Shown: positions 53,588 through 62,693 of the stretch, piece by piece
How the letters are laid out: each line of letters opens with the position of its first letter
How positions within the stretch are numbered: the stretch's first letter is position 1
Assembly (NCBI GenBank): GCA_001953215.1
Contig: CP019169.1
Span: forward strand, 4,092,001 to 4,156,000
Source of the DNA: Betaproteobacteria bacterium GR16-43
GTDB taxonomy: Bacteria; Pseudomonadota; Gammaproteobacteria; Burkholderiales; Usitatibacteraceae
Direction of reading: 5' to 3'
Length of the DNA stretch: 64,000 nucleotides
Program-made: the position numbers and the translations under genes
The notes under the pieces: model-generated
What the model saw: only the letters and a program-made list of their open reading frames with translations
The model's database searches: none
What the model was told of the DNA's origin: nothing

Positions 53588-54565
53588 TTACCGAATGAAC
53601 TTGGTAGTGAGCATCACCGAATCGCGGTGATACTCGAGATACCGCCGCTGCCCCGACGAGAAACTCCCGACATTGAGCTTGGCGCCCGGGTCGACGCCGA
53701 GCTTACGCAGTGACTCCTCGTGCACGACCGGCGAAATCAGCAAATCCCCATTTCCCTCGAAGCTGATAAACCCTCGATCGAACAAATGATCGGCGTTGGG
53801 CGTGAGCAGCAGTCCATTCTCGCCGTCGAGTCGCTCCTCATTACTGCAGTCGCGCCACGGTTTGCAGTGACTTGCGATCAGGTGTTCGATGCGGTCGACC
53901 CGCGTGATACGGCAGGCCTTCTCGATCCGGGCAACCTTGGACTTGAAGAGGCCTTGGCCACGGCGAGCCAACACAATCGCCTCGCGCTCGGTCGAAGGAA
54001 GCGTAGCGTCATCGCGAACCAGACCCAGCTCATGCTCCTCCCATTCCGCAAGACCCACTGCCGGCGCGGCCGTGGGCACGTTCGCCAGTACCCGCCCCTG
54101 CACAATCGCACTAGCCTGTCCCCCAATGAGATTCATCAGCAACCGCGCAAGGTCATCATTCACATGCGTGAGGTACACGGCCTGCAGTCCCCGGCCGTCT
54201 TGCGCGAGCGGCGCGTACTTGTGCGGAAGATGCGGCCGGAGCTGTGCGATGTAGTCGGCAGGACGAATCGGATTCGCCAACGACACAAAACCCACATCAA
54301 CACGCCAGCCAATCTGGTCCCAGTAGGCTCCAGCGTTGTCGAACTCCAGGGGCTTCGGGGATTCGTAGCAGTGGGACCGCGCAATGCCAAGAGCCTTGAG
54401 GCGCGTGTCTGCGAATGAGAAGACCACATCGCTGGGCGCCACGACGCGCATGAAGTCGTAGTACGCGTTCTGCTGACCGTTTCTCTTCCGTTTCGGCGAC
54501 CAGAGATAGCCCCCGGACACCTCATGGGCAAAGGTTTGGTTCTGGTTGACCCACCAATACCTCAT
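53588..54565 (-). CDS. PUA/EVE-like domain fused to HNH endonuclease
   Basis: 325 residues. N-terminal domain (about 1-110): MRYWWVNQNQTFAHE, GGYLWSPK, then PSDVVFSFADTRLKALGIA, the aromatic-cage style layout of EVE/PUA-like domains that read modified bases. C-terminal HNH_2 (about 225-290): ACRITRV, IASHCKPWRDCSNEERLD, NGLLLTPNADHLFDRG. A modification-dependent (type IV-like) restriction enzyme is a reasonable inference. DUF429 gene follows immediately. Confidence 0.8.
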   Translation of the reverse strand: MRYWWVNQNQTFAHEVSGGYLWSPKRKRNGQQNAYYDFMRVVAPSDVVFSFADTRLKALGIARSHCYESPKPLEFDNAGAYWDQIGWRVDVGFVSLANPIRPADYIAQLRPHLPHKYAPLAQDGRGLQAVYLTHVNDDLARLLMNLIGGQASAIVQGRVLANVPTAAPAVGLAEWEEHELGLVRDDATLPSTEREAIVLARRGQGLFKSKVARIEKACRITRVDRIEHLIASHCKPWRDCSNEERLDGENGLLLTPNADHLFDRGFISFEGNGDLLISPVVHEESLRKLGVDPGAKLNVGSFSSGQRRYLEYHRDSVMLTTKFIR

Positions 54566-54575
54566 GAAAGACCGG

Positions 54576-55361
54576 CTAGGTACTGGCCAGGGTCGGAAGG
54601 AAGGTTCTCACGTAGCGGGACATGTGATAGCTCGCCATTCGAATCTGCTCCAATTCTAGTCGACGTGGCTCATTGGCCAGGAATCCTGGCAACGCCTTCG
54701 GCTCAAGTACCCACATGTCCTTCTGCGCGCCCGCTGCGGCTTCTACCCACCAGCCCGGAAATAGCACGACGGGACGCACGCGATAGGACCTCCCTGTGCT
54801 TTCCTCTAACTCCCTCGCCACCCAGGAAGCCTGGGCGCGCGCCTGAGCAACCGGGTCACGCTGCGGAACATGCCCTCCGACCAAGAGATTCTTGCCATCG
54901 AAATGCACGCGAGCGTCGCCGCGCCTGGGCTTCCTCCATGTCTTCGTTTCGATGGTGAAGATGCCGGCTGGTCCGATGACCAGGTGGTCTACATTGAAGC
55001 CATCTGCAGGGATGTCGTGAAGGATCTCATAGCCCTCGCTTCGCAGACGGTCGAGGTATTGCCCGACGACCTTTTCTCCGTCTGCCGCCAGCTTCAGATT
55101 CCGAATTTCGGGGAGATACTTGTGAACTCGAAAAGCGGCAAATGCAATCGTGACGCACGCGATGAACAAGTAGACCCACGGGCTTGGGGGCCGGAGCCAA
55201 TACATGTTCATAAATTCGACGAGTGTCAGCACGATCGCGGCCCCCGCGACGAAGAGCGGCGTCTCAAGCTTTTCATCGAATAGTGTCCGGCGCCGTTCCT
55301 CACAGGATTGTCCGGGGTACCTGAGAGGCCTACCCTTGAGCGGGGATCGATCTTCGGTCAT
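54576..55361 (-). CDS. NERD-domain membrane protein
   Basis: 261 residues from ATG 55359-55361 (an upstream start to 55421 is possible). Two membrane segments (about 37-52 and 63-80; TPLFVAGAAIVLTLVEFMN, YLFIACVTIAFAAF), then a cytoplasmic NERD nuclease-related domain (about 93-210) with GEKVVGQYLDRL, NVDHLVIGPAGIFTIETKTW and a Lys/Glu set typical of PD-(D/E)xK-like folds. It ends 10 bases before the EVE-HNH start. NERD proteins are common in defence islands and possibly act on invading DNA or at the membrane. Confidence 0.82.
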   Translation of the reverse strand: MTEDRSPLKGRPLRYPGQSCEERRRTLFDEKLETPLFVAGAAIVLTLVEFMNMYWLRPPSPWVYLFIACVTIAFAAFRVHKYLPEIRNLKLAADGEKVVGQYLDRLRSEGYEILHDIPADGFNVDHLVIGPAGIFTIETKTWRKPRRGDARVHFDGKNLLVGGHVPQRDPVAQARAQASWVARELEESTGRSYRVRPVVLFPGWWVEAAAGAQKDMWVLEPKALPGFLANEPRRLELEQIRMASYHMSRYVRTFLPTLAST

Positions 55362-55463
55362 CGTTTTCAATCGCCTTTTCTCTCGCAGCTCGATTGAAGC
55401 CGATCCCACCCTTCGATTCAACTGCGACGAGATAAACGAAAGCTTAGTGACCTGTCCCTAGGT

Positions 55464-55498
55464 CAAAAAAAGAAAGGCCCCAGGGGATACCCGGGGCC
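55464..55498 (-). terminator. intrinsic terminator of the small gene at 55610-55876
   Basis: On the minus strand GGCCCC and GGGGCC arms (55498-55493 and 55481-55476) form a hairpin followed by TTTCTTTTTTT (55475-55464). It lies 112 bases after the stop of the 88-codon gene, in its 3' region. Confidence 0.7.
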
Positions 55499-55530
55499 GA
55501 CAAGGGCCCACCCAAAGTTCGAGAGACTGG

Positions 55531-55555
55531 ATCCCCGATAGAAGCACTCGGGGAT
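55531..55555. repeat. hairpin in 3' region of small gene
   Basis: Perfect 8-base arms ATCCCCGA and TCGGGGAT around nine bases. A second short one (CTAAC/GTTAG) lies at about 55583-55597. Together with the terminator they make a structured 3' untranslated region in the gap 55422-55609, which otherwise shows nothing. Confidence 0.5.
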
Positions 55556-55609
55556 GACGGCGTAAGAGGGGTAACGCCAGGACTAACGAAAAGTTAGTAG
55601 AAGAACATG

Positions 55610-55876
55610 TCAGAACACCCCGTTGCTAGGCACGCCCGCCAGGCTGCCGCGATCGATCTTCACATCGGCCACGTTGTCCCCGCGCGCCTTGATGGCCTCG
55701 ATCACCCGAGAAACCAATCGATCCTGGGTAGACGTCGCGGCGATCGCGCCGTGCGAGTTAGCGGTGGTGCGGGCCTTGGGGCCGGCGACCGAATCGGTGG
55801 CGGCGAACGTGCACACGCTCACGCAGAAGTCGCCGAGGCCCATCGGGTCGATCCTTGCTTCGATGAAGTAGTCCAT
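55610..55876 (-). CDS. small hypothetical protein
   Basis: 88 residues from ATG 55874-55876 with GGGAG 5 bases upstream. MDYFIEARIDPMGLGDFCVSV, then STQDRLVSRVIEAIKARGDNVADVKID; two Cys near residues 18-22. No known motif. A strong ribosome-binding site and downstream terminator support it as a real single-gene transcript. The gap upstream (55877-56061) contains an AT-rich stretch and the REP-type sequence near 56047. Confidence 0.6.
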   Translation of the reverse strand: MDYFIEARIDPMGLGDFCVSVCTFAATDSVAGPKARTTANSHGAIAATSTQDRLVSRVIEAIKARGDNVADVKIDRGSLAGVPSNGVF

Positions 55877-56046
55877 GTGCGCTCCCTTTCGTCGTCATCG
55901 GTTCGTATTCGATGACGCTAGTTTGGGATTCGCATCGCTCGACGCATCCTTCGATATGGACGGTCGAAGGGGGCCATTCCTCGCGCGAGGGGCAATAGTT
56001 GTGACGCAACTAACAACAACGCGCCGCCGACTATTACCGACGTAGG

Positions 56047-56067
56047 AAATGGGGTCGGACCCTATTT
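56047..56067. repeat. REP-type palindrome
   Basis: Near-perfect 21-base palindrome with arms AAATGGGGTC and GACCCTATTT; one mismatch. It resembles the GGGGTC-containing REP elements in element A and B but is not the same. The stop codon of the GDYxxLxY gene lies in it. Confidence 0.6.
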
Positions 56068-56589
56068 CTTCGCTGGCTGGATTCCCGCCTTCGCGGGGAT
56101 GACGTTCGGAGCGACAATGACGTTCAGGGCTGCATCGCGAAGCCCCGTGAGCAGCGCCACGCCGTCGGGTCGCACGCGAAACTCCCCGTAGCGAGCGGCG
56201 TTGAAACTCCCGCCCCGCCCTTCCTCGAAGAAGAACGCGTTCGTCACGATGCGCACGTTGCCATTGCGCACGCGGAACTCCACCAGCGCCTCGCCGGGAC
56301 TCAGCATCGCGCCCGCATGCACGCGCACGAAGGCCGCGACGTTGCGGTCATCCACCTTCACCACGAACCGCCCGTCGCCTTGCTCTCTCCCGAGCTTCTC
56401 GGCGATCTTGAAGCGAAGCGCCATGTAGTCGCCCTGCATGAGCGAGCGCGGGTCCACGGGTGCCAGCTCGAGCAGCATGAGCCGCCCCTCGGCGAGCGTG
56501 GCCTCGTGCTTCTGCACCGTCACGCCCGCGCCACCGAGCACGAGCACCAGCCCCACCGCGGCGAGGATGCGTCGAACGGTCTCGTTCAT
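56062..56589 (-). CDS. GDYxxLxY-family membrane-anchored protein
   Basis: 175 residues. One N-terminal membrane segment (RILAAVGLVLVLGGAGVTV) and a periplasmic domain with MQGDYMALRF, the family motif. The last residues NVIPAKAGIQ are the translation of a dispersed repeat that has replaced the original end. Last gene of a five-gene operon; start overlaps the DUF4401 stop (ATGA). Confidence 0.85.
   Translation of the reverse strand: MNETVRRILAAVGLVLVLGGAGVTVQKHEATLAEGRLMLLELAPVDPRSLMQGDYMALRFKIAEKLGREQGDGRFVVKVDDRNVAAFVRVHAGAMLSPGEALVEFRVRNGNVRIVTNAFFFEEGRGGSFNAARYGEFRVRPDGVALLTGLRDAALNVIVAPNVIPAKAGIQPAKK
56078..56104. repeat. dispersed VIPAKAGIQ repeat unit
   Basis: TGGATTCCCGCCTTCGCGGGG region, with short arms CCCGC and GCGGG. 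It is one of the commonest short dispersed repeats in proteobacterial genomes and supplies the C-terminal residues of the preceding gene. Confidence 0.75.
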
Positions 56590-57608
56590 GGCCGCTTCCC
56601 CCGATTCATGAAGTGCAGCACCAAGCCCGCCACCAGCATCACGGCCCCCATCGCCGCGAGGCTCTGCGACTTCGCGAGCAACGTGATGCTGAGCTGGTAG
56701 TAGAACGCGGAGAGATAGCTGAGGAGCCCGACCGCGGCAAGACCCAGCAGCAACTTCGAACCCGAGCGATAGCCCGCAAGCAGCAGAAACCCGCACGCGA
56801 TCACGCCCGGTGCCCGCCACGCGAGAGCGGAGAGCACGACCGCACCCACGAACGCCACCCCACGCGCGAGCGGACTCGCATCGCGGCAGGCGAACGTCGC
56901 GAAGACCACGAGCGCGACCGCAAAGCCCGCCGCCTCCGGAATCCCCATGGCGGAGAGTCGGATGAAATCACCGAGATGCCCAGGGAGCGGCGTGAAGAGG
57001 ACCACGATCGAAAGCCCCCACGCCACGGCTGAAATCGCCTCGCCATACGCCGTCGCGCGCCAGTCCGATTCACGCAGCCACAACACCCCGAGCGGCACGG
57101 CCATGAGGATCGAGGCTACGCCGTACGCCTTGTTGTTCCACAGCGCGACCGAGATGGCGATGCCCGCGAAGATCGTGGAGATCAACCGATGCAGGTAGTT
57201 GGACATCACGATGACGAGCACCGCCTGGAACACGGCGATCGCGATGGCCGCGTCCATCTTGTAGTTCATCGCCCGCGCGAGGCCGAAGCCCACCATCGCC
57301 TGCCCGCTCATGCTGATGCCCAGGGCCACCTGGTCGAGGACCTCGTTCTTCTTGCCCATCCGGTAGATGAATGCCGCCGCGCCGCACTGCAACAGGCCCA
57401 GCCCGATGAGCGCGGTCGAATCCCGGAACAGGGCGACGAAGATGCCGCCGAAGAACCCCATCAGCAGCAGGCCCGCGATCCACCCGGCCGTGCCGAGCAT
57501 GACGCGCACGTACCACGGCGAGGGAATGTCCACGCTTCCGGCGGGCGGCTGCGCATCGGCCACGAGGCCTTCGCGGTGCAACTGCGCGTAGATCGAGGTG
57601 GCGTTCAT
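56586..57608 (-). CDS. DUF4401 multi-pass membrane protein
   Basis: 340 residues from ATG 57606-57608, overlapping the DUF2157 stop by ATGA. About nine hydrophobic segments, with a cytoplasmic N-terminus (MNATSIYAQLHREGLV) and GMGKKNEVLDQVALGISMSG-like stretch around residue 90. Function unknown. Member of the DUF2339-DUF3999-DUF2157-DUF4401-GDYxxLxY operon, where DUF2157 and DUF4401 co-occur regularly. Confidence 0.8.
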   Translation of the reverse strand: MNATSIYAQLHREGLVADAQPPAGSVDIPSPWYVRVMLGTAGWIAGLLLMGFFGGIFVALFRDSTALIGLGLLQCGAAAFIYRMGKKNEVLDQVALGISMSGQAMVGFGLARAMNYKMDAAIAIAVFQAVLVIVMSNYLHRLISTIFAGIAISVALWNNKAYGVASILMAVPLGVLWLRESDWRATAYGEAISAVAWGLSIVVLFTPLPGHLGDFIRLSAMGIPEAAGFAVALVVFATFACRDASPLARGVAFVGAVVLSALAWRAPGVIACGFLLLAGYRSGSKLLLGLAAVGLLSYLSAFYYQLSITLLAKSQSLAAMGAVMLVAGLVLHFMNRGKRP

Positions 57609-58561
57609 GACGGTTTGCTCTCCTCTTCCCGTGCGATCGAACGAAGCCAGATCGCCGAGCCCGCGGACATGCCGACCACCACGGCCGCGATGAACAGGAA
57701 CATGCCCGGTTCGTAGCTGCGCGAAGTGATGCGGGCCAGAGCCGTGGCCACCACGACGATCGAGGCGAGGCACGCCATCGACAGGATCATCAGGTCCACG
57801 CGCAGGCGGCGGTAGACGATGTACGCCACTCCGATGGAGAGTGCGAAGAGCAGCGGTCCCTCCGCATTGCTGCCTCTCACGTCCCAAAGGAACGAGACCG
57901 TCATGAAGGTCGCGCAGCCGAGTGCAATCCCCGCGGCCAGGCGCGGCAGCAGGCGGAACTCGCCTTTCGGTCCCCACATCTCGGCGATCGCAAGTGCTCC
58001 AGCGTCGAGGATGAAGAGCGCCGTGGCCGCCTCGAAACGCGGGCCGAACCAGCGTGGCCGCGTGTCCTGTTGCAGGTACAACGCCATCGCCACGTTCGCG
58101 ATCACGAGCAACACGGACCAGAGCGGCGCCCATCCCGCGGCAATCGCCCACGGCACGCACAACACCGCCCACGCCGCGAAGAGCTGCCACGGGTCCGCGC
58201 CGGTCTGGTAGGTCTGGCCGATGAACGCGAGCAGGCCGCCGGTGAAGAGTGTCGCGGCGATGAGCCCGGAACGTCCTGGCCAGCTCGAAGGTCCGGCGAG
58301 GATGCCACCCCCCGCGGCGAGTGCCACTGCCGCGGCGAGCAGACTGATCTTCGTCACGCGGCTCATCTCGGCCCAGTTCGCGGCGATGAAGAAGATCAGC
58401 GCGGCGCCCAACAACAGCGCACCGGCCACGAGCAACAGGCGCTCGATGAACGCCTTCCAACGATCGGCACTCGGCCGCACGCCCGCGATTTCGAGCCCAC
58501 GTTCGAGCGCCTTCGCATCGAGCGCGCCGGCAGCGGCCCAGGCCTGCAATTGCGTTTCCAT
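57605..58561 (-). CDS. DUF2157 multi-pass membrane protein
   Basis: 318 residues from ATG 58559-58561; METQLQAWAAAGALDAKAL is a typical short cytoplasmic head with a DUF2157-type helix followed by eight or nine membrane segments. Function unknown. It lies 2 bases after the DUF3999 stop at 58564 and overlaps DUF4401 by 4 bases. Longer upstream starts in the same frame give no better N-terminus. Confidence 0.8.
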   Translation of the reverse strand: METQLQAWAAAGALDAKALERGLEIAGVRPSADRWKAFIERLLLVAGALLLGAALIFFIAANWAEMSRVTKISLLAAAVALAAGGGILAGPSSWPGRSGLIAATLFTGGLLAFIGQTYQTGADPWQLFAAWAVLCVPWAIAAGWAPLWSVLLVIANVAMALYLQQDTRPRWFGPRFEAATALFILDAGALAIAEMWGPKGEFRLLPRLAAGIALGCATFMTVSFLWDVRGSNAEGPLLFALSIGVAYIVYRRLRVDLMILSMACLASIVVVATALARITSRSYEPGMFLFIAAVVVGMSAGSAIWLRSIAREEESKPS

Positions 58562-58563
58562 GA

Positions 58564-59907
58564 TCACCCCACCTGGCGACTCAATCGCCACGCCATGAAC
58601 GAGAGCACGACCACCCCACCCACCAGCACGATCCACAGCAACACCTTCTTTCCCCGCTCCCCACTCACCGCGCGTGAGAGCGAGAAACCCTCGGGCGGCC
58701 CGTGCTCGCCGATGGCCCCGACCTTCGCCGCGGGCAACTTGAACTCGGCATCGCGCTCGTAGCCCGGGATCAGGGTCGTGAGCGGAAGGTCCGCGCGCGC
58801 CGCCTCGAGCCGCCCGAACGCGAGCTGGTACGGACCTTCACCGCGAGAAGCAAAAACCACCTGCCGCGCCTGGTAGCCCGCTTCGAGTCGCGGTGCGTCC
58901 GATGGAACGCCCGCCTTCGGATCGATGCGCACGAGCCAGAAGCGCGCCGACACCGGCCCCACCGGCACGGGCAGCGAACGCACTTCGGCCCCGCCGCGCG
59001 TCATGCGATAGAACGTCGCGGTGGTCACGAGCCGCCACTCGCCGCCGTCGTTGCGCGCGAAGATCTCCACCGGCGCCACCGCGTTGGTCTCGGCGAAGTG
59101 GAGCTGGATGCGCGTCACCGGCACCGCGGCCTGCAAGTCATACGAGTATTCGCCGGGCTTCATGCCGCGCTGGCCGCCGACCGTGATCGCATTCAACGTC
59201 ACGGGGGACGCCGCCTTCGTGTGTTCGACGCGAAGGCCCGTGAGTGCGAAGCCCTCCGTGGACGACGTGACGCGAAGGTACTTGGCCTTGCGCGCGCCGA
59301 ATTCGATGCGCGGCTGCGAAAGCGATCGCCCCGCCTGCTCCAGGCTCAGCACCGTGCCGGAGGCGAGCGGCTGCCAGGTCTTGAGGTCGTCGCTCGACTC
59401 GATGGAAACGCGCGCGATCTCCGTCCCCGGCCCCTTCGCCCATTCGACGATCACTGCACCCAGGGGCTCGTTGACCATGCTCGCATCGGCGACCCACGAA
59501 GTAGCCCGGGCCGGCCGCCCGGCGGCCTTGTTCGCGGAGCGCAATGAAACGAGCGCGCCATCCTTGCCCATGCGCACGTCGAGGCTCACGTCGCCTTCGA
59601 CTGCGCCTTTCGCCGGCGACAGCACCGGGAACAGCAGCACGGCAAGCGCTTCGCGTTGAGCAGCTGGTGCAGGCGCCGAACCCGCGAATGCGAACGGCAG
59701 CGCATCGCCGCGCTTGTTGAACACGCGCAGGTCCGCGAGATCGTAACGGGCCGCGCGATACACCTCGAACGGAACTTCCACGCGGTGCAGACCTTCTCCG
59801 CCCTCCACGGTCAGCGTCGCGGAGGCACGGTAGTCACCCATGCCTTCCGCGAAAGCCAATCCCGAAACGGCGGCGAGCGCCGTCGCGATGAATCGTTTCA
59901 TGCTCAT
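58564..59907 (-). CDS. DUF3999 exported, membrane-anchored protein
   Basis: 447 residues from ATG 59905-59907, overlapping the DUF2339 stop by ATGA. Signal peptide MSMKRFIATALAAVSGLAFA, a large beta-rich periplasmic domain with galactose-binding-like stretches, and a C-terminal membrane anchor (LLWIVLVGGVVVLSFMAW). Function unknown. The periplasmic domain may interact with the DUF2339 protein encoded next to it. Confidence 0.82.
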   Translation of the reverse strand: MSMKRFIATALAAVSGLAFAEGMGDYRASATLTVEGGEGLHRVEVPFEVYRAARYDLADLRVFNKRGDALPFAFAGSAPAPAAQREALAVLLFPVLSPAKGAVEGDVSLDVRMGKDGALVSLRSANKAAGRPARATSWVADASMVNEPLGAVIVEWAKGPGTEIARVSIESSDDLKTWQPLASGTVLSLEQAGRSLSQPRIEFGARKAKYLRVTSSTEGFALTGLRVEHTKAASPVTLNAITVGGQRGMKPGEYSYDLQAAVPVTRIQLHFAETNAVAPVEIFARNDGGEWRLVTTATFYRMTRGGAEVRSLPVPVGPVSARFWLVRIDPKAGVPSDAPRLEAGYQARQVVFASRGEGPYQLAFGRLEAARADLPLTTLIPGYERDAEFKLPAAKVGAIGEHGPPEGFSLSRAVSGERGKKVLLWIVLVGGVVVLSFMAWRLSRQVG

Positions 59908-62675
59908 GCGCCCGTCTCCTTTTGCTTCGGCGGCAACGGCGAGAAGTACCCGATCACGAGCATCAGCACGCCCACGCCGATGAACGACACGATGCGTTCC
60001 AGCCCACCGAGTCGCGAGAAGTCGATGAGCGCAAGTTTGGCCACCACAACGCCCATGAGCGCCGCGCCCACCATCCACACAGCGCGATGGGCCTTGCGCG
60101 TGGCCCACACCATCATCCCGAGTGCCAGCAGGGACCAGAAGATCGAGAGCGACGCCTGCACGAGGAACGAACGCATCCACGATTCGAGCTGGTACGGCTC
60201 GCCGGCCCAATGATGCAGCGAGCGCAGCAGGACGCCGTTGGCCCACGCGAACGCCGAGACACCGAGCAGGACCCATCCGCCCTGCCCCTCGAGCGAGGAC
60301 GGCCGCCCCGGGGCACGCGCCAGCGCGCGCCACCACGTGAGCATCGTGATCGCGATCAACGCGTGACCGAGGTCGATGGCGTTCAGTAGCGGCAGGTACG
60401 GCAGCGGTGCGCTCGAGCCGTGCCACATGAGGTTGGTCGCGATGATCCACGCGAAGAAGCCCACTACCAGCGGCAATGCGCCGCTGATGCGATAGGCGTG
60501 CATGCGGTCCGAAACCGGCCAGCGCTGCTCCATCGCGCGCGAGCTGGCCACCAGCATCAGCACGCACGGCACGACGATCAACGCCGCGGCGGACCATGCC
60601 GTGTGCGAGAGCCCCGAGATGCGTGCTCCGTAGCGCAACTCGATCGCGCCCATCACGGCCACGAGCACGAAGACTCCGGAGTGATGGAAGGAGGCATAGC
60701 GGCTCGGCTCCGCTTCCGGATCCTCGATGAGGCGACGCCCCACGAGGTGGGCCACGATCGCGAACGGCCAGGCCAACCAGCCGCCGGCCCAGAACGGATG
60801 CGAAAGGTCGATGGCCGCGAAGGCGAAGAGCAACCACAGCACGGGCAGCAACACGTTCGACGGCCACGCGGCCTCTTTCCAGTTGCCACGGCCTCGGAAC
60901 GCCGCAAGCACGAGCGCCGTGCCCGCGAGGAACGCGATGAAGAGGTTCAGGCGCACGGCGTGGCTGAAGAAGTGATGCAGCTCCGCCACGAACCCCGCGA
61001 TCCACCACAGCATCGCCCAGAGGAAGAACGAGGACTGCGTGGCACCGAGGCCGTCCTTGGCATCGGGGTAGGCCTTTCGCAACTGCAGATGCGAGAACAG
61101 GCCCGCCGCGGCGATCAACAGGAAACCCATATACGCGCCGTTTACGAACATCAGGTCGCGTGGGATGCCGTCATGCGCCAGCGCGAAGGAGCCGCCTGCC
61201 GCGAGCTGCACGAACGAACCGAAGAGCTGCGGCAACCAGCGCTTCTGCCGGGCGCCCACCCACAACACGGCCGCACCCTCGATGGCCCACGCCGCCGCGG
61301 TCCAGCGCGGATCGAACGCGAGCGGAATCGTGACGGTGATGAACACGATGCCGAGCGCGAGGAAGGACTGCACCAGGAGCTTCAGCGCAGGATTGCCGCG
61401 CCGGTGAAGGACATACGCAAGGCCGAGGTAGAACAGGGCCAGCACGAGCGCGGAGAGCGCGAGGCCCTTGTCCATGTGCTCGACCAGCGCCGCCTGCAGG
61501 CCGAAGCCCACGAGCGGCACGCCGAAGACGATGGTGCCGTCGACCACGCGTGCTGCCTGGTTCGCAGCCTGGCGCCGCGAGAACAGGACGGCGATCGCGA
61601 CGTACATCAGGAAGAAGATGATGAGGAACGGCTCGACAGTCGCGAAGTGCTCGGGCTTGTACGAGCGATCGCCCCACACGAGCGCGATGCCGAACGTGAA
61701 CGCGAAGCCGATCAGGTTCAGCGAACGCCAGCTCTTGAAGTACGCGGTGGCGAGCACGGCAAGGTTCAACACCGTGAAGTAGCCGAACAGCATCACGTGG
61801 TCTCCGTGCCCCGTCGAGGCGATCACGGGCGCGATGAAGCCGCCGACCGCGCCGAACGCCGCGAGGATCACCGCATCCTGCTTCACCGCGAGCCACGTCG
61901 CGAACGCCGCGATGATCACCAGCAGCGGGAACGCGGCCTGCGGCGGGATGAGGCTGTAGAGCCGCAGCGCACCAAACACGGTGAGATACGTGATGCCCAC
62001 GCCCGCGCCCTGCAGGCTCAGCGCGTAACCGGGGCGCGTCGTGCGCAGGCGCCATCCGAGGACCAGCAGCACGATGCCCGCGAATCCAACGCCTGCGATG
62101 CGAAGCTCCGGCGGAATGAGCTCGTGCTCGACCGAGTAGCGCACGAGGAACCCGAGGCCGATGAACAGCACGACGATGCCCACGCGCACGATCGTGTTGC
62201 CGCCGGTGAACCACGCGACGATCGGGTTGGGTTTCGGGGGTTCTTTCGGAATGGGGACCGGGATCGTGCGGACGAATTTCTCCTCGATCACCTTCTCGAT
62301 CTTCTTCTCGGCCGCGGCGCTAGCCACGACGGGCGGCGACTCGGGCTCCGGAATCGGCGGAGGTTGCGCGACCAGGGATTCGGCCACGACCTCGCCACTC
62401 GCCATGCGGGCAATCCGCGCCTCGAGCACCGAGACGCGCATCTCGAGCGCCGCGATGCGATCGGCCGCGGGCGGGCGGGCGGTCGCCAGCGCCTGGGCGG
62501 ATGCGGGCAACTTCGGCGTCGGCTCCTTGCGCCCACGCGAGGCACCGACGATGAGGCCGATGAGCCAGCCGATGAAACCGAACACGATCCCCAGCCCGAT
62601 GGAAGCGGCAATGCCCTCGACGATCAAGCCGAGGAACAGGCCGACGCACGCACCAATCCCGAGTCCCTTCCACAT
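59904..62675 (-). CDS. DUF2339 large multi-pass membrane protein
   Basis: 923 residues. N-terminal membrane pair (GIGACVGLFLGLIVEGI, then IGLGIVFGFIGWLIGLIVG), a charged Pro/Ala-rich linker with coiled-coil-like helix (about 45-110), and more than 20 further hydrophobic segments from about residue 150. Function unknown, possibly a cell-envelope or polymer transport protein. First gene of the operon; 58 bases downstream of the MFS-acyltransferase stop, with the second 33-base repeat in between. Confidence 0.82.
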   Translation of the reverse strand: MWKGLGIGACVGLFLGLIVEGIAASIGLGIVFGFIGWLIGLIVGASRGRKEPTPKLPASAQALATARPPAADRIAALEMRVSVLEARIARMASGEVVAESLVAQPPPIPEPESPPVVASAAAEKKIEKVIEEKFVRTIPVPIPKEPPKPNPIVAWFTGGNTIVRVGIVVLFIGLGFLVRYSVEHELIPPELRIAGVGFAGIVLLVLGWRLRTTRPGYALSLQGAGVGITYLTVFGALRLYSLIPPQAAFPLLVIIAAFATWLAVKQDAVILAAFGAVGGFIAPVIASTGHGDHVMLFGYFTVLNLAVLATAYFKSWRSLNLIGFAFTFGIALVWGDRSYKPEHFATVEPFLIIFFLMYVAIAVLFSRRQAANQAARVVDGTIVFGVPLVGFGLQAALVEHMDKGLALSALVLALFYLGLAYVLHRRGNPALKLLVQSFLALGIVFITVTIPLAFDPRWTAAAWAIEGAAVLWVGARQKRWLPQLFGSFVQLAAGGSFALAHDGIPRDLMFVNGAYMGFLLIAAAGLFSHLQLRKAYPDAKDGLGATQSSFFLWAMLWWIAGFVAELHHFFSHAVRLNLFIAFLAGTALVLAAFRGRGNWKEAAWPSNVLLPVLWLLFAFAAIDLSHPFWAGGWLAWPFAIVAHLVGRRLIEDPEAEPSRYASFHHSGVFVLVAVMGAIELRYGARISGLSHTAWSAAALIVVPCVLMLVASSRAMEQRWPVSDRMHAYRISGALPLVVGFFAWIIATNLMWHGSSAPLPYLPLLNAIDLGHALIAITMLTWWRALARAPGRPSSLEGQGGWVLLGVSAFAWANGVLLRSLHHWAGEPYQLESWMRSFLVQASLSIFWSLLALGMMVWATRKAHRAVWMVGAALMGVVVAKLALIDFSRLGGLERIVSFIGVGVLMLVIGYFSPLPPKQKETGA

Positions 62676-62693
62676 GACGGCTCTCCCTGTGAA

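Noticed and set aside
54570-55361. NERD protein as a fifth member of the PLD-helicase operon
   Set aside because: It is on the opposite strand and separated by four other genes.
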